Assembly: GCF_963422355.1 (NCBI RefSeq)
Contig: NC_085099.1
Coordinates: forward strand, 5,466,625 to 5,530,624
Reading direction: 5' to 3'
DNA length: 64,000 bases
From: Corticium candelabrum
Lineage: Eukaryota > Porifera > Homoscleromorpha > Homosclerophorida > Plakinidae
Each line of letters opens with the position of its first letter. The first letter of the stretch is position 1. The notes beneath the pieces were generated by a model that was not told the DNA's origin, made no database searches, and saw only the letters and a program-made list of their open reading frames with translations. Below are positions 36,531-49,800 of this stretch, in pieces. Both the position numbers and the translations under genes were made by a program.

Positions 36531-36955
36531 TTTTTATATCACTATTTGAAGAAGAGGCAGCTGAGTTATAGTTTCTGTAGATGTACTGAAATATATTCAG
36601 TTGCAAACAAATTAAATTGTTTAGTATTTGTCATATGCTCTGTTATAAAAGAAAAGTCAATGTCTATGGATTGTATTTCTTCTGTTCATTGTTTCATGCA
36701 GTGACTACTACATATCAGTGTAAGCTTTGCTATTTTAATTGAATTACACTGTACTGCAACAAAAATTGTCAGATTCAACTTCTAGGAAAGTCCAACTACA
36801 AATTACGTAATTTTAAATAATCTACGACATTCTATCACCTCCTTCCTGTCGTCTTCTCTAGTCTTCCTGCTGCTTTTATACTGTAAAGACAAAAATCTTG
36901 AAATGATAGCGCGAGTACACTGTAGCTACATATGCATGTACCCCGGATATATCCA

Positions 36956-39154
36956 ATGAATGTGTCCATCTCTAGTCTGCCCTATTTGAAGCTACGATGT
37001 GGTACTATCCAGTACAACAATGTTGTCGTCGAGACGCCTGGCTGCATGTTGTATACGAGGTGCTGCGCCGTGCCTCATTTGCTTCCCGACGTGCTGTCGG
37101 AGATAGACGAATCTCTGATACCAAAGCTGGCAAAAATCGATGTCTCAACATGCTGTGAGAAGCCTGGTGTACAATGTTTAAATTTGTTTCAACGAGGAAT
37201 TAGGGCACTGGCTGGTTTAGAAGTACGCATGCGTATCCATACTTGATATATACAAATTTTTGAAATCTAATATACGCATTAATGGATTTTGTTGTATCTT
37301 GAGGGTTATCTTGTCTTCTGTGCTGTCCAAGATGCTGTCGATGTTGCTCGTTTTAGTTACAATGAAGAGAAAACAGTGTCTGTGTGGACAGTCAGTGGAC
37401 GACACAAGGTAGGTTTTATGCAGAAATGATACCTGTACTACAATAGAAGTTGACGGGGGTGTTGATGTATATAAGAATGCTAATATGGGTAAATGGTGGT
37501 GATATAAGCCAAGTCTTAATTAACCCGAGGTGCGCATGCGCTAGGGTTATAGTATGCAATACTGCTGTAACCAATGACCAATTGTATGACCAACGTCCAG
37601 CAGTCACGCATGCGCCCATTGTTATCGCTGGTGTTAATTATTTTATTTTATTTAATCAGTTGCACCAATTAAAACTGACACGTTGGACTATCAAGTCCCA
37701 TAGCTATTTGTTACATATAACATACAAAGACATCTAATCATTACATTGACTGGCATGCTAATTAGCACCAGTGATAACAGTGAGTGCATGCACTGCATTC
37801 CAATTTGTCAGTTGGTCACTTGGGCCGTCTATCCACAGAGACATTACTGGAACCTTAGCACATGCGCGCCTCGGGTTAATGACCTTACACACAATATTCA
37901 TATTCAGACATGCCCTCAAATATTGGGCAACCCCACTGACTTTTCTAGTATGCTGACATTGTGTCTACACATAACTTTTGATTTTAATTTCAGTTGACTC
38001 TTGAGTCTCACATGGAGGTTGTAGATGCGTTTCAACCTGACTGGTTCCAGTGCTTGTCCGATCCTGCAGTAGGTGGCACCTTGCCACCAAAAAGAATTCG
38101 TAAGTCAGTTGATAGAACTCTTCGATTTCTTGATGAAACATTACAACACCAGGAGAGACAAGTAAGTCCACTGCTATCAACAACTGTACTCTTGTTATGC
38201 ATTCCTTTATGCGCACAGAAGCAATCGGCAATACCGTTTGGTAGCATCGAGGGAGCATCTTTGTTATCGGAAAGATTGAGATCTGCTAAGGAAACAACAC
38301 AACGACCAGTAGGAGGTCCAATTTTTGCTACCATTGTTAAGCCACTTGACCATTTAGAGTCGTGGAAAATTTAGGCTTTATAATAGAAGGCCTAGACTAT
38401 AACGAAATGGTGGATACCGATATTGCTGATGTGCTGACAAAAGCAACGGACATTCTTCCAGAAGACAAGCCTCGTCTTCTCTTCGGTCCAAGAACTCCTG
38501 GCAAGTGGTACGAGAATGTTGGACGTTCTTTATGTCATCTTCTTGCTCATTGCCGTAGATCAGATACTCAATGCAGTAGAAAGTGGAGTCGACCTGTTTG
38601 ACACATCGTATCCTTCATACAGATAATGCCAAGGTTGAGTAGTACTGTATACGAATTTGCATACTATCCTTGACCTTCCAGGTACCCTTACTATCTGACC
38701 GAGAAAGGTTTAGCTTTGATGCTGTTCTCAGGTTGTCGGCAGGCAGATGATCAGTACAGACCAAGAATGCTTGTTGATCTGAATGATAAAAAGTTTGTCA
38801 TTTTGTTGGTTCTTACGATTCGTTGTCAATCTCGTGTCTCATAGGTATGCAAGAGACTTCACGCCTCTTGTGGACGGGTACAGTTATTCGTATATTCACC
38901 ATTTGATACAGACAAAAGAAATGCTTGCAGGTGTTTTACTGATGAAGTATGGACACTCCTCATTTCATGACCACTGATAGTTTCATTATTGATATTTTGT
39001 ATTGATATTTGGCAGGCACAACCTTCAGCAGTACCTTCGTTTCTTCCAACAACTTCGTTCATCACTCATGAACAACACATATCACACGTTCTGCATGAAA
39101 TTCCGTATTGCTGGTGCCGGTGACAAATCAAGACAAGATGCAGTACAACAATGA
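36956..39154 (+). CDS. QTRT2: Queuine tRNA-ribosyltransferase accessory subunit 2
   Basis: Nine in-phase exons: 36956-37222, 37304-37408, 37994-38161, 38219-38315, 38375-38500, 38559-38607, 38682-38792, 38845-38946, 39016-39154; 387 residues against about 415 in vertebrates. Recognisable QTRT2 blocks are VETPGCMLYTRCC near the N-terminus, QPDWFQCLSD and RKSVDRTLRFLD in exon 3, LRSAKETTQRPVGG in exon 4, LPEDKPRL in exon 5, and YIHHL with EMLAGVLLM in exon 8. The family protein is the non-catalytic partner of QTRT1; the dimer exchanges guanine-34 for queuine in tRNAs with GUN anticodons, at the mitochondrial surface. Intron 5 is a GC-AG intron (gcaagt donor). The Cys-rich zinc-binding stretch normally just before YIHHL is missing: DG is followed directly by YSYSYIHHL. 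It converges on TSC1. Confidence 0.9.
37409..37993. other. QTRT2 intron 2
   Basis: A 585-base intron with two inverted or direct gcgcatgcgc-type words (about 37,531 and 37,606). It aligns with 22,193-22,770 in unit 2. No coding content. Confidence 0.75.
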
Positions 39155-39813
39155 TATAGTAAAATACAATCTTATTTTGCCAATATATTCAACAACTGTT
39201 GTCCTACAAACTTTTTTATTCAACATCTGATTTTTGGAAACCATTCACATGGACACAAACTTTGTACATTTTGCCTTCTCAAATGCAAATTCACACCATG
39301 GATATATGTCACTACATCGATGAGGATGCGTATGAGTTGTGCATGTTTGCAAAGTCCTGTACAAACAATGGATATCTCGTAAAGAGAAATACGACAGAAA
39401 TACAGCAACACAGTTCAGCCCATTACAAGTCAACACACAACTAGTAACCAAGCTGACTGCACAAAATCTGGGCGTTTCAGTGATATCACTAATTAATTAA
39501 TTAGCAGTCACTGCGTACTGAATTGGCATCCAGCTTTAATTCTTGGACTGAAACATCCCATAGATCCCATCTACATTACAAACATCCAAAGTCTGTGTTA
39601 CAAGATGTATTTCCAATAACATATGATACAGGTTATGAAACTACACATGGCTTGCTCTTTCAGTGAACTCATTGATTACGTACAACTGTAGTGCAGCCAC
39701 CGATAAACGAATCTCATTTGTAAATATAACAGCCTATTTGTACTAGTCCTGTCCTGGATTAGTTAATCAATTAATATCATTAAATGTTAATATTTTCACT
39801 TCAGTACCAGACA
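39155..39813. other. Convergent intergenic region between QTRT2 and TSC1
   Basis: About 660 bases holding the 3' ends of both genes. The 81-codon frame at 39,199 begins at a non-ATG codon and lacks family features; I treat it as chance. Confidence 0.6.
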
Positions 39814-40765
39814 CTATGGTGGTTGCAGAGCAGAGAAGGAATCCGGAGAACGAGGAAATAATGTTGGCAACACTCCAGTGCCAGGAGTCGATCCGAGGGA
39901 AGAACTCTCCGATGCTGTTCCAGGCACATGGATATGATGTCCAGAACTACTATATTCAAGACGACCATATAACTCCATAATGTGTGCCTCAAGCCTTTGG
40001 TTGGCTACTTTCAATGCAGAACACGTGTCATCTACAGCCTAACCAACAAACACTCCACAAACATTCGATGGTAAGTTCACACAACAAGCAAACCTGTAAC
40101 TGATGCTGACAACGCTCTTTCACGTTCTTAATCATAGTTTTATGCTGCTTTGCAGCTTGGGTCTGAAGACATTATTGGGTGACCCAAATGACCACATAAC
40201 AAGAAATAGTGACATACCATATTGCTAACAGTTGTCTCTTGTTCTGTTACTTTGGCATTGAGCATCATCGTTTGTGCAGTGTGATATCTCAGTTGATCTT
40301 GACTTTGTTTTAGTTCATACCTTGCTGCACTCAGTGTCCGTTCCGACTCGGCCAAACGCACCAATATCATCTCATGCTGCTGTTCGGCTTGTTTGTAGCC
40401 GTCCAGCATCTCCTCGAAAAGCAGTACTTCGTGGCTTAGCCCATCCACCTAGAAATCAAGTTCGCATTCGAAACAAAAGTAGAGTGTAATAATTACAAGT
40501 AGGGAGTTACCTGTTGCTGTAGCTGTTCGGCAGCTGCTGCTTTAGGTGACAAATCTGCTAGATTGCTTTCAAGATTGAATATCTTGCCATTCAATTTCTT
40601 CACTACCTGCAACACCAACATCTGCTGATGGCATAAGATGTAAACTGAACCGCACTACATCAGAACGTATGATACAATAGTTCAGAATTGCATAAGGTAT
40701 GACACAAAATTACCGAAACAAGACATAACTAACACGAGAATCACTGCTGTCAACACACTCACTTT

Positions 40766-40819
<54 letters not shown>

Positions 40820-40822
40820 TTT

Positions 40823-40896
<74 letters not shown>

Positions 40897-43800
40897 ACAA
40901 ACACAAGCAAGCACACAGACATGTTTTAACTGTTGTAAAATAGCTATGTCCATTTGCAAAGTTTCGTGACAAATCAATTTGTCGTCTTTACTCATCTTCC
41001 ATGTTCACAAGCTGTTTGCTCAAAGCAAGCGTTCATACACTTGGATCAACACAATGGTTATATCCTTGAACATCTGTTAGCCTTTTAAATTTGTAAATGA
41101 AAAAAGTCTTACTCTCTACGCTCACCACTCACCACAATATTCAATGCACCCAGTACCCACAATTGTTAAAAGTGTCTTCAATTAACACATTTAACTTGCA
41201 CAGAGAATTCTCAGTCTATTTCTGACAGTTGATACATGCAACTGACTAGCGGAAAAATGATATAGATGGCATCAGGTTCACTACGTCTGACTTACATCAT
41301 TGAGTCGATCGACTTCTGCTTCCATGGTCTTTGCTTTCTCCACGGCAGATGCTTCTGTTTCGCGTAATACTTGCTTCTCCTCTGCAATCATCGTCAGTTC
41401 ACGCTGCAACGCCTCCTCTAATTTCTTACTATTATCGAGTTTTACTCTAGACAAGACATGATTCCACGAATCTACAAAACCTGCCAAACACAAATGAAAG
41501 CAAGTGTTATATACCGTTCGTGATCTCGCTCAAATGCGGCTTGCACACGAATTTTCTCCATATCTTCCTGCCGCATTTGCAGTTGATGTTGCTATAATTC
41601 ATGGTATTAAGAACGGTGATCACTTTGATTTGCTTGAATTTAATACCAAAGCCCATGATTGTTCTTCTAGCTTTTCAGCTTGGAACGCTCTGCTGAGAAG
41701 ACTTCTGTTTCTTCTAGCGTGTTGCTGCCCATGATGACGTTCGTACATCAATTGTGCATGAAGCAACAGCACTTGACTCTTCAAAATGGCAACTTCATCG
41801 GCCTGAGGAGATTCTATAAGATATGAAGACTAAACAAACTGTCCGGCAAACACGGCAATTGCAAGCGTACCTCCAAAATGTGACCAATCAGTTCCTTCCA
41901 AATATGTCATGGGAATGCTACAAATGCAATGAAACAAATACAGTAAAATAACGTCATATGTTTGTTACATCATAGCAGAATCTTCCTTATTTATTTGGGT
42001 ACATGTTATGCAGAAGGCAAAGCGAGTCGTATGTCACACGACTGGCTGGCGTTACTTGTACCCTAGTGCTTCCGTGCCTCGAGTAATCAACAGCAGCTCA
42101 TTTCTTTACAAAGCTGGCGACATAAGAAAGCATGCAGCTACATCAGTTAGTACAACACTGTCCAACTAATTGCTCACAAAGCACATTGCACATACAATAC
42201 ACGATACATACTCAATAGCAATAGTAATATAATAACATCAATAGCTGAGTAGTTTGCAATGTGCCACATACCTGCTGCTTCTCTTTGCATGAAGTGCACT
42301 ACCCAACTCCAACAATCGATCTAGTATTTCCGCTGGAGCCAACTGGGCATGACCAACAGTTGCTCCCGACTCGCCTCCTTGAGCAATCATTCTCTGTTCA
42401 GATCCCAAAACTTCGTGTGACAAATCAGCAGGAACAGGTAGCACAGATGGTAGCAAGCGTGAAAATGTGCGAACAGTTCGCAAGTTAGAGAAGTCATTGA
42501 ATGAGATTGACTGCTTCAGTGTATTTTCTACAGTATCATCATCCCCAGTTCTCTGATAATTGCCGTCATCCGCCAACTCATCCGTCGCCTCACCCAGTTG
42601 GTCCTCTTGAACCGAGCTATCGTGACCACATACATGCAATGTTTCTACAGATTCATCCAAAAAGAATACGTTTGTCACAAGCTCTGATGTGTGTACTCCT
42701 TGTCCCACTTCTAGCTCAGCGGATGATTTAAATATTCTACCTTCATCACTACTGGCTCTTTCCTTAAATTTAAACGAAGGATGAGGAGCTGCAGGGGAAA
42801 AGAGTGCTTGATGCCGCCTTAGCATGGTCATTTCAGGTAAACTCTCGACACTACGGCTCTCTTTTCCTTCTGTTTTCTTCCACATGTGAGCTGGTCTTGC
42901 CACAAAATCATGCGGCAGTGAGTGAGGTTCTGACATATTTGAAAGATCATCACTAGATCGATGCTTGTTGGGTGATGGTGTGAACGCTGGCAGAGCATGA
43001 ATGAAGTCTAGTGATACTGACCTCGGATGACGACTTACAGTGGGTACTGCAAATGGAGCTCCTTGACGTCGACTTTGAGCAAGCAGCTTTGCACGAATGC
43101 TGCTGTGATAAGAATGATGATCCAGATCAGATATACCATCCATCCAACCGGACAGACTGAGATGTCGTGATCGGTGAAGAATACTGGAAGATTCTTGCAA
43201 TGGTTTGAAACTGCTAGACACTGGAACTGTAGAACTCAAAGTTTTACGTCCACCTCTAGGTGCAGCCAGGTCAGCAGAAACAGATCTGTCTCTAGCGACC
43301 AATACATCTTCGGAGACCGATAGATCAGTAAAAGAAGATACACCCGTACTTCTGGTGACAGACACTTCAGTGACATCAGTATGTGGTACACCCGTACTGA
43401 CTACCATGTCTGCATCATGTTCCGTAACCTTGCTTGCAGCAACATCTGTAATGGCACGTTCAGTCAGCCCGAGGTCATTACTACCAGTCACTGCATCATA
43501 AACAACAGTTCCATCATTCCAATCAGGATGAAGAACAACCTTCGGACTTGACGACGTTATGTCTACATCAACCTCTTCCTTAGGCAAACTACCACTGCTA
43601 ATGCCCTTTGCGAATTGCTCCTCTTCTTGACAAGTAGATGATAAAACTTGTTCTACAGTATTGTGCTTACTAGAGAGTACTTGCTTGTGACGAAGAGACG
43701 GTGAGTACCCACCCTTTGACGGACTCTGTCTTCCACTCGACGTTGCAGATCCTCGACGAGACTGCACTGCAGAGCTAGCTGCTCCAGACAATGGCGTGGG

Positions 43801-46800
43801 ACCTGATGTACTTGATGAAAGTGACTCTGAGTCGAGCTGAGTACGAGGAGTTCGAGTACCTGGAGTCGTCGTCGGTGTTGACCGATGACTAAAATCATTG
43901 CCATAACGTGCAGCCATTAGCGAGCTCACCTCATGGCTACTACCACTAGGCGAAATACTTCTAGACGGTGGTGGAGTCGCCAGCCCAAGAGCAATAGAAG
44001 GACTAACAAACTGCATCGATAATTCAGCTGTTGACACAGATGACTGATGATCAGCATCCGTTGCAACTCCACTATCAGACTCACTACATGTAAACTTGTG
44101 CGTTTCCTCCCTCCTATTGCTTGCTTCTTTTAGCAGCAGTTGTGGTGGTAATGCCTTTTCTGGAATTACGAAACAATGCAACTTTTCACATGATGACTTT
44201 ACAGACGTCTCATTAGTCCTGTTCAGCACAGTGTGAGCATATGATCCTCTGCTATCACTAACTAACAGTTTAGAACACTCGGTCTCTATGGCTTGAGCAT
44301 CAATTCCTCGCCACCTGCAGAATGAAACATGTTGTAGAGAAGACGTTTTTCATATCTGCAAATACTAACTTAGACGTCGATGTCTCCCACTGGAGATTTC
44401 CAAAAACGACATGTGGATGAAGTCTTACAGTTTCCAAAAATGACTAAACAAGAATGCAATTCAATAACAAAGCTTTACAATGAGAAAGCAGACAAACAGA
44501 CTGTCAGTTAAGCAGATTGGAGTAACAGTACTTGTAAACCATATAAATACCTGTCTTAACTATAATCCAGCAAAAGATTATGATTAACCAATTAAACACA
44601 GAGCAATATTCAATACAAAGCAAAAAGTAATCATCTCAATCTGATATCCGGTTTCAGCTAATGTTACTATTCTAGCAGTACGCCACGACTATCACTCATT
44701 GCCTTCAAAAAGGTACTGAAGTCCTGAGCTCAGCCTCAGGACATTAAATTAATCCTGCTAGTCACATGACATAATAGATTTTGTCTACATATAATTACCT
44801 ACTTCATCACCTGTTTAGCGCATTTTAGTAGCATATGCTATTTTCAAACCTCTTCTAACTATTACCTTTCTTTAGGGCAAATGGTTGCTCATAAGACAGT
44901 GCTGACAGAATTTTGTCCAGTTTCCAATAGCAAATAAACATCTTAAAATCATGAGCTGCCTTACCGTGTCAGACTTGTAAAGATACTAAGAGTAAGAAAA
45001 AGCAGCAGCCTAAGCTTCTTACAGACAAAGAAATACTCTCATCAATACTAGGAATTAAAGCTGTGTTTACACCCTCTCTTCCACAGTCATGAGCCTTCTG
45101 AAAACCACGATAGAATTACAAGCATGACAGACATAGTTCATGACACACATACCCCACAGACCAGAAGTCAGCTAACCCCTATACATTTTGAGTACGCTAC
45201 TTGCCCAGTTTTATGACGTTTACAAAGTCCTGTTTGTTATGGCTCATAATATCAGGGTTCTAGAACACCAAGATTTCAAAATAGCGTGGCAGAGACGGCA
45301 GTTGCAAGACACACCTCTTTCGGTGACAGACGCTCAGATGCCCAAACCTTGGCTAGTTAATATTATTATTGTTGATGATTTCAAACTGCGTATTAATTAG
45401 TTAAGCCCCCACTGCCGTTATAACTAAAATAATTAACAAAGTCAGACAGTAGCTTATGGTGGTCAGCCTGTGGCATAGCTCCTTCATCCGCTTGAATCAA
45501 ACTGGTTTCCTCCGGCTTGTTACTTCTAGCTTCTGTCTCTTCAGAACATGCTCTCTTTGACTTTCACCCCAATACGGGAAAGAATAACGTTATTAAACCT
45601 GCCACTATCCTCTTCATCTTCGTGTTCGTTTACACACTAACGTGAGCATCTGCATAGCCTTGGAATTCCAGACCTTTCTCACACAAACGAAATGTCTGGA
45701 TGTACTAAATGACTTCAAAGCGGAAAGGGTAACTGGTTGACCACGCAATTGTTCTACTGTGACTCGCCTTCTAATTACGACTTTCACAGTTAATTAGAAT
45801 CCAGATCGTGTCTCGTTTTTCATTTGCAATTGTACTTTGGTCAGGTGGCTTTCAGGAGAACCCTGTCACACACATATGGTAGCTAAAATAAGTTAGTTCA
45901 TTTGATTGTCAGTTCTTTACAATCCATCCTCAATCAAGCAATTGCACATAGGCCACGGTCTGCAAACTACTGTATTTAAATTTAAGAGAAAGATGGATAT
46001 GATATTCCATCATAATATTCACACAGTCATACAAACTTCTAACCCTGTTAATTAATTAAATTAATAAAACAAATTAGCCTTAAAAGTGTATTTCTTGGCA
46101 TATTCAGCAGTTTTAGTCTATAGTGAAGTCTTTAGTTAGAGTCCAATATTGCAAATAATTCTATGACATCACTTGCTGTATAAGTCTTATTATTCCAATC
46201 TTTTCAAAAAGTATCAAAAATTTATAGAAGAAATCTGATACATAGATAGAGAGCACAGCTGACAAAGCAAGTAAAATAAACTTCATAAAAATGACAGTAG
46301 TGTCTAAACAAAGTAGATAAACAAATACCTGTATTGCCTCTTGAGTTTCTACCATGTGAGCATGTCTAGACATGTACTGATCTTGCAAATAGTTCAGGAA
46401 GTTCTTTGGATACATAGCATACAAGCGACAAAACAAAGCGTGTACCCCAACACGCAAGTGCACAATGAGAACCTCCGGTACATTACCTAAACGAAACGAT
46501 GCAGTACACCAATACCAAAGATGCAACAAGTAGCAATGTCATATTACCTAAGTATCCAGTCCAGCAGATCATCATCAGTCTCATAAACACTACAAAGAGC
46601 TCTCTTAAGAATGGCCCAACTGAGACTGGGATGCTTGGCAGAATAGTTGTAATGACCACCAAACCATTCATTAAATTAGGAATGTTGTCGTCTGTCTGTG
46701 ATCCAAACAATAATAAAGCAATAGAATGTCTGAATGACAATTGGTTGTTGTGACTTACCTTCAGACATCGAATAATGTTGGTGAACAAGTTGGTTTGCGA

Positions 46801-49800
46801 GATCTTGTATAACCATGTCGGCTAAAACCATATGAAGACATTAATACATGAAGACAATAAACAGTTAACAACACTCCCTTGCAATGCAACAACTACAACA
46901 ACGAAGATTAGCAACAACATGGTAGTTGCCTCAGTAATAGCGTGTTCACACTACTAGAGTTTGTAGTGCCAGCTCATTAGTGTGATTTGGTTTGGTTTCA
47001 TCTTGTAGTGTGAACATGGCTGAATCGAACCAAACCGAACCAAACCATGCTGTGCTGGCTCATCTAGCACAGTTCAGTTTGGTTCAGTTCAGACGTGTAG
47101 CATCAATGCTAACCAAACCGAGCTGCAACCAGCACATGCTCAGCAGCATCAAAAATGGCACATACAGGCACAAATGCAAAAGAAACAAGCGTTCGCGACA
47201 CTGCATGGCAAGTAAACTGCAAACCAAACCGAGCTGCCATTTATGGCTAGCACATGCTCAGTAGCTTCTAGCGCAATTCTAGCACAAGTGGCCTCCAGAT
47301 GTCAAACAGGTAACATGCATTTGAGAAGACACACCCATAATAGAGAACTACCGCCGATTCGTTTCTTGCAGTGTGAATGCAAGCATTCTCAATTCTGTGA
47401 CTCGATTGGTTCCGATTGGTTCAGTTCGGTTTGATTGTGTAACAATGCTAGTGTGAACAAATGTGCTCGTATCTGTTTGTACATACAACTGTATAGCAAA
47501 TTGAACACACCACTTCTCAAGACTCAACATAAATATTACATGCAACTGCAACTAAAGCATCTACTTGAAGAGCAACTTTAGTTAAGAATACATGTGACTT
47601 ATACTTTTTTCTGGCCCAAAACTGTAATTGCACTTATAATCTAGTCTCAATATCAAACCTGTACATTCATCATGTCACCCAGTGATGTTACACATCTTAA
47701 AATTAACTGACAGTGCTCTCATGCTACCGACATGAATCACAAGTATCTTCACTTGCTACATGTTGTCTGCTCTGGTTTTGGTCATACATTTTTGGTACAA
47801 CAAACCTTGTAGCAGAGTTCATAACTGAAACCAGACTGCACAACAACAACAAACCTATGCCAGTGTTTCTCAACATCGATCTATTTCTAAAACTAGTTAG
47901 TAGTAATTGAAGAGTGTTTACAACACTCGCGCCCACAGCTACAGTATCAACCTTCTTAAAACCATCATACAGTTGTCGCACAAAGTATTACAAAATTAGA
48001 TCTAAATTATATAATGCGCCGGTTGTTTCACGTAACCACAAATTCCATAACACTGCTAAAATAGTCTGTAATCATCAAAGAAACACAAGTCATCCCATGC
48101 GGACATAAATGCCATTCATGGTTATGCAACGTTAGGTCCCTCCATATAAATGTGGTAATCCCCCATATAAAATGTGGTATACCAGGAAAACGATTGATTT
48201 CATGTTGGCAGTTGCAGACAGGTAAGTCGTGTTGTTTATTTCCGACAATATCATGCAAATCGCAAACATGAATTACACTGTTCTGGTAAAAACTCTTTCA
48301 TGAACGTTTGGCAGATCCGATTAGCAGTCCATCCATCGTCTGTGGTTGTCCTTTTGTCCTTCCATCCCCTACGTTTAGTAATGTCACGTCTGTTAATTGG
48401 CTAATGCCTTTCTAATCTCTGAATGCATGTGAAAAGTTGCAGAGCAAACTACAAAGTGACATGACCTCAAGAAATGCAAACAACACTAGAAATCCATGAA
48501 ATCCATTGTTGAAATATATCCTGACTCACAGCAGCAAGACTCCAAGATTCCAACGCCATGATGTGCTGCAGAGTACAAACCTTAAAAAAGCATTTGGAAA
48601 TGACCAACCAGCCTGATAGTGTCATATATCATTCGATTCCTACTATAGTATTTTGCGTTTAATTACCCAAATCCGGCGTTCAATTATCTGATTCAGGCAT
48701 TCAACTGCTCACATTTCTTTCATGACGTCTTGCTATGATGCTCACTCATGTGTAAGATGGGAAGGCAATAATTAGTGAAATTCGAGCTCTTTGAATAGCT
48801 AGACACCCGCTAACGATGCATTTATCCGTATATGGAACTGTTACATGGTATCACACAGAATGCACAGCTTACACCATTGCACCACGTGCAAAACCGATGG
48901 ACGGAGCAAGGTGTGGTAAGTTTCCTGGATACCGGGTATGTAGATTTAGTTTGCTAGCAACCTCCACGGTACGCTCAAGAGTCCAGCTGGTCATCTCCCC
49001 CACGGCAGAGAAAGACCGGCTGGAGACATTCGCCACTCAAACAAACCGTTGACTCTCTATCCTCCAATCAGAGTGCCGTTCAATGTTTGTGCATCCTCGA
49101 TAGGGATGCACGTCGCTATTGGCTCTTTGCTAATGTAATTTCGCTCTGACGCAAGTGTGTGTAGTCTCGACACGTGCCATCCAAGTCTACAAACAACAGG
49201 TCGACTCTTTCCAGCTCTTCTGGTTGTCTGTCTCTCGTTCTAAGAGTGCTAGACTCAAAGTTTACTACAGAGGCCAACCAAAGTTTTTACTGCAACATAC
49301 GCAAATCTTAGCTCTGAACGTCGCCCTGCGTTGAGTGCAAATACCATGTTTTGTAGATGATCTACTCGTTCAATGCATGCAACGTACGACACCGTGAGGG
49401 ACTAGAAGTTGTTTTGCATGCACTGCCTATTCTTCCAAGTACGAAAAGGAAGACAAAGGAGAAGGCGACATGCAGGTGTCGTTCACACACTAACGAATGT
49501 GATATCAGACAGTAAAAGCAATTGACTACTCAGTTACAAATGCATTAATGGAGAGGCAATGCGACGGGCATTGCTATCAGCAGTTATCATGAATACATGT
49601 GCATGCACAAACACTAACTAAACGTGTAAAATCCTGATTGTAGGATAGAGGCAGCGGTTTCCTTCAAATGTCTCCAGCCGGTCGTTCTCTGTCACGGGGG
49701 GGGGGGGGGAGAGAGATGACCGGCTGGACTCTCGAGCCTACCTCTGCGGAAACGTGGGACACCAAGATTGAATAGTGCAAAGCAAAGGTACACTGTACAA

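Larger units (their letters stand above)
24940..37990. repeat. Tandem segmental array, unit 3, running into intact QTRT2
   Basis: The third block follows the same order as unit 2 but, past the (CA)n breakpoint seen at 22,770 in unit 2, it continues into QTRT2 exon 3 and the rest of that gene. This indicates that unit 3 keeps the original right-hand neighbour, and that units 1 and 2 carry only the duplicated 5' part. Two insertions are absent from unit 2: a MITE at about 29,000-29,575 and a 1.17-kb element at 30,836-32,006. Confidence 0.8.

Noticed and set aside
39199-39444. A small gene between QTRT2 and TSC1
   Set aside because: No ATG at the start of the frame, no family features, and it overlaps the expected 3' UTRs.
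43205-43501. Plus-strand ORF inside TSC1
   Set aside because: Shadow of the Ser/Thr-rich TSC1 exon 7 on the opposite strand.
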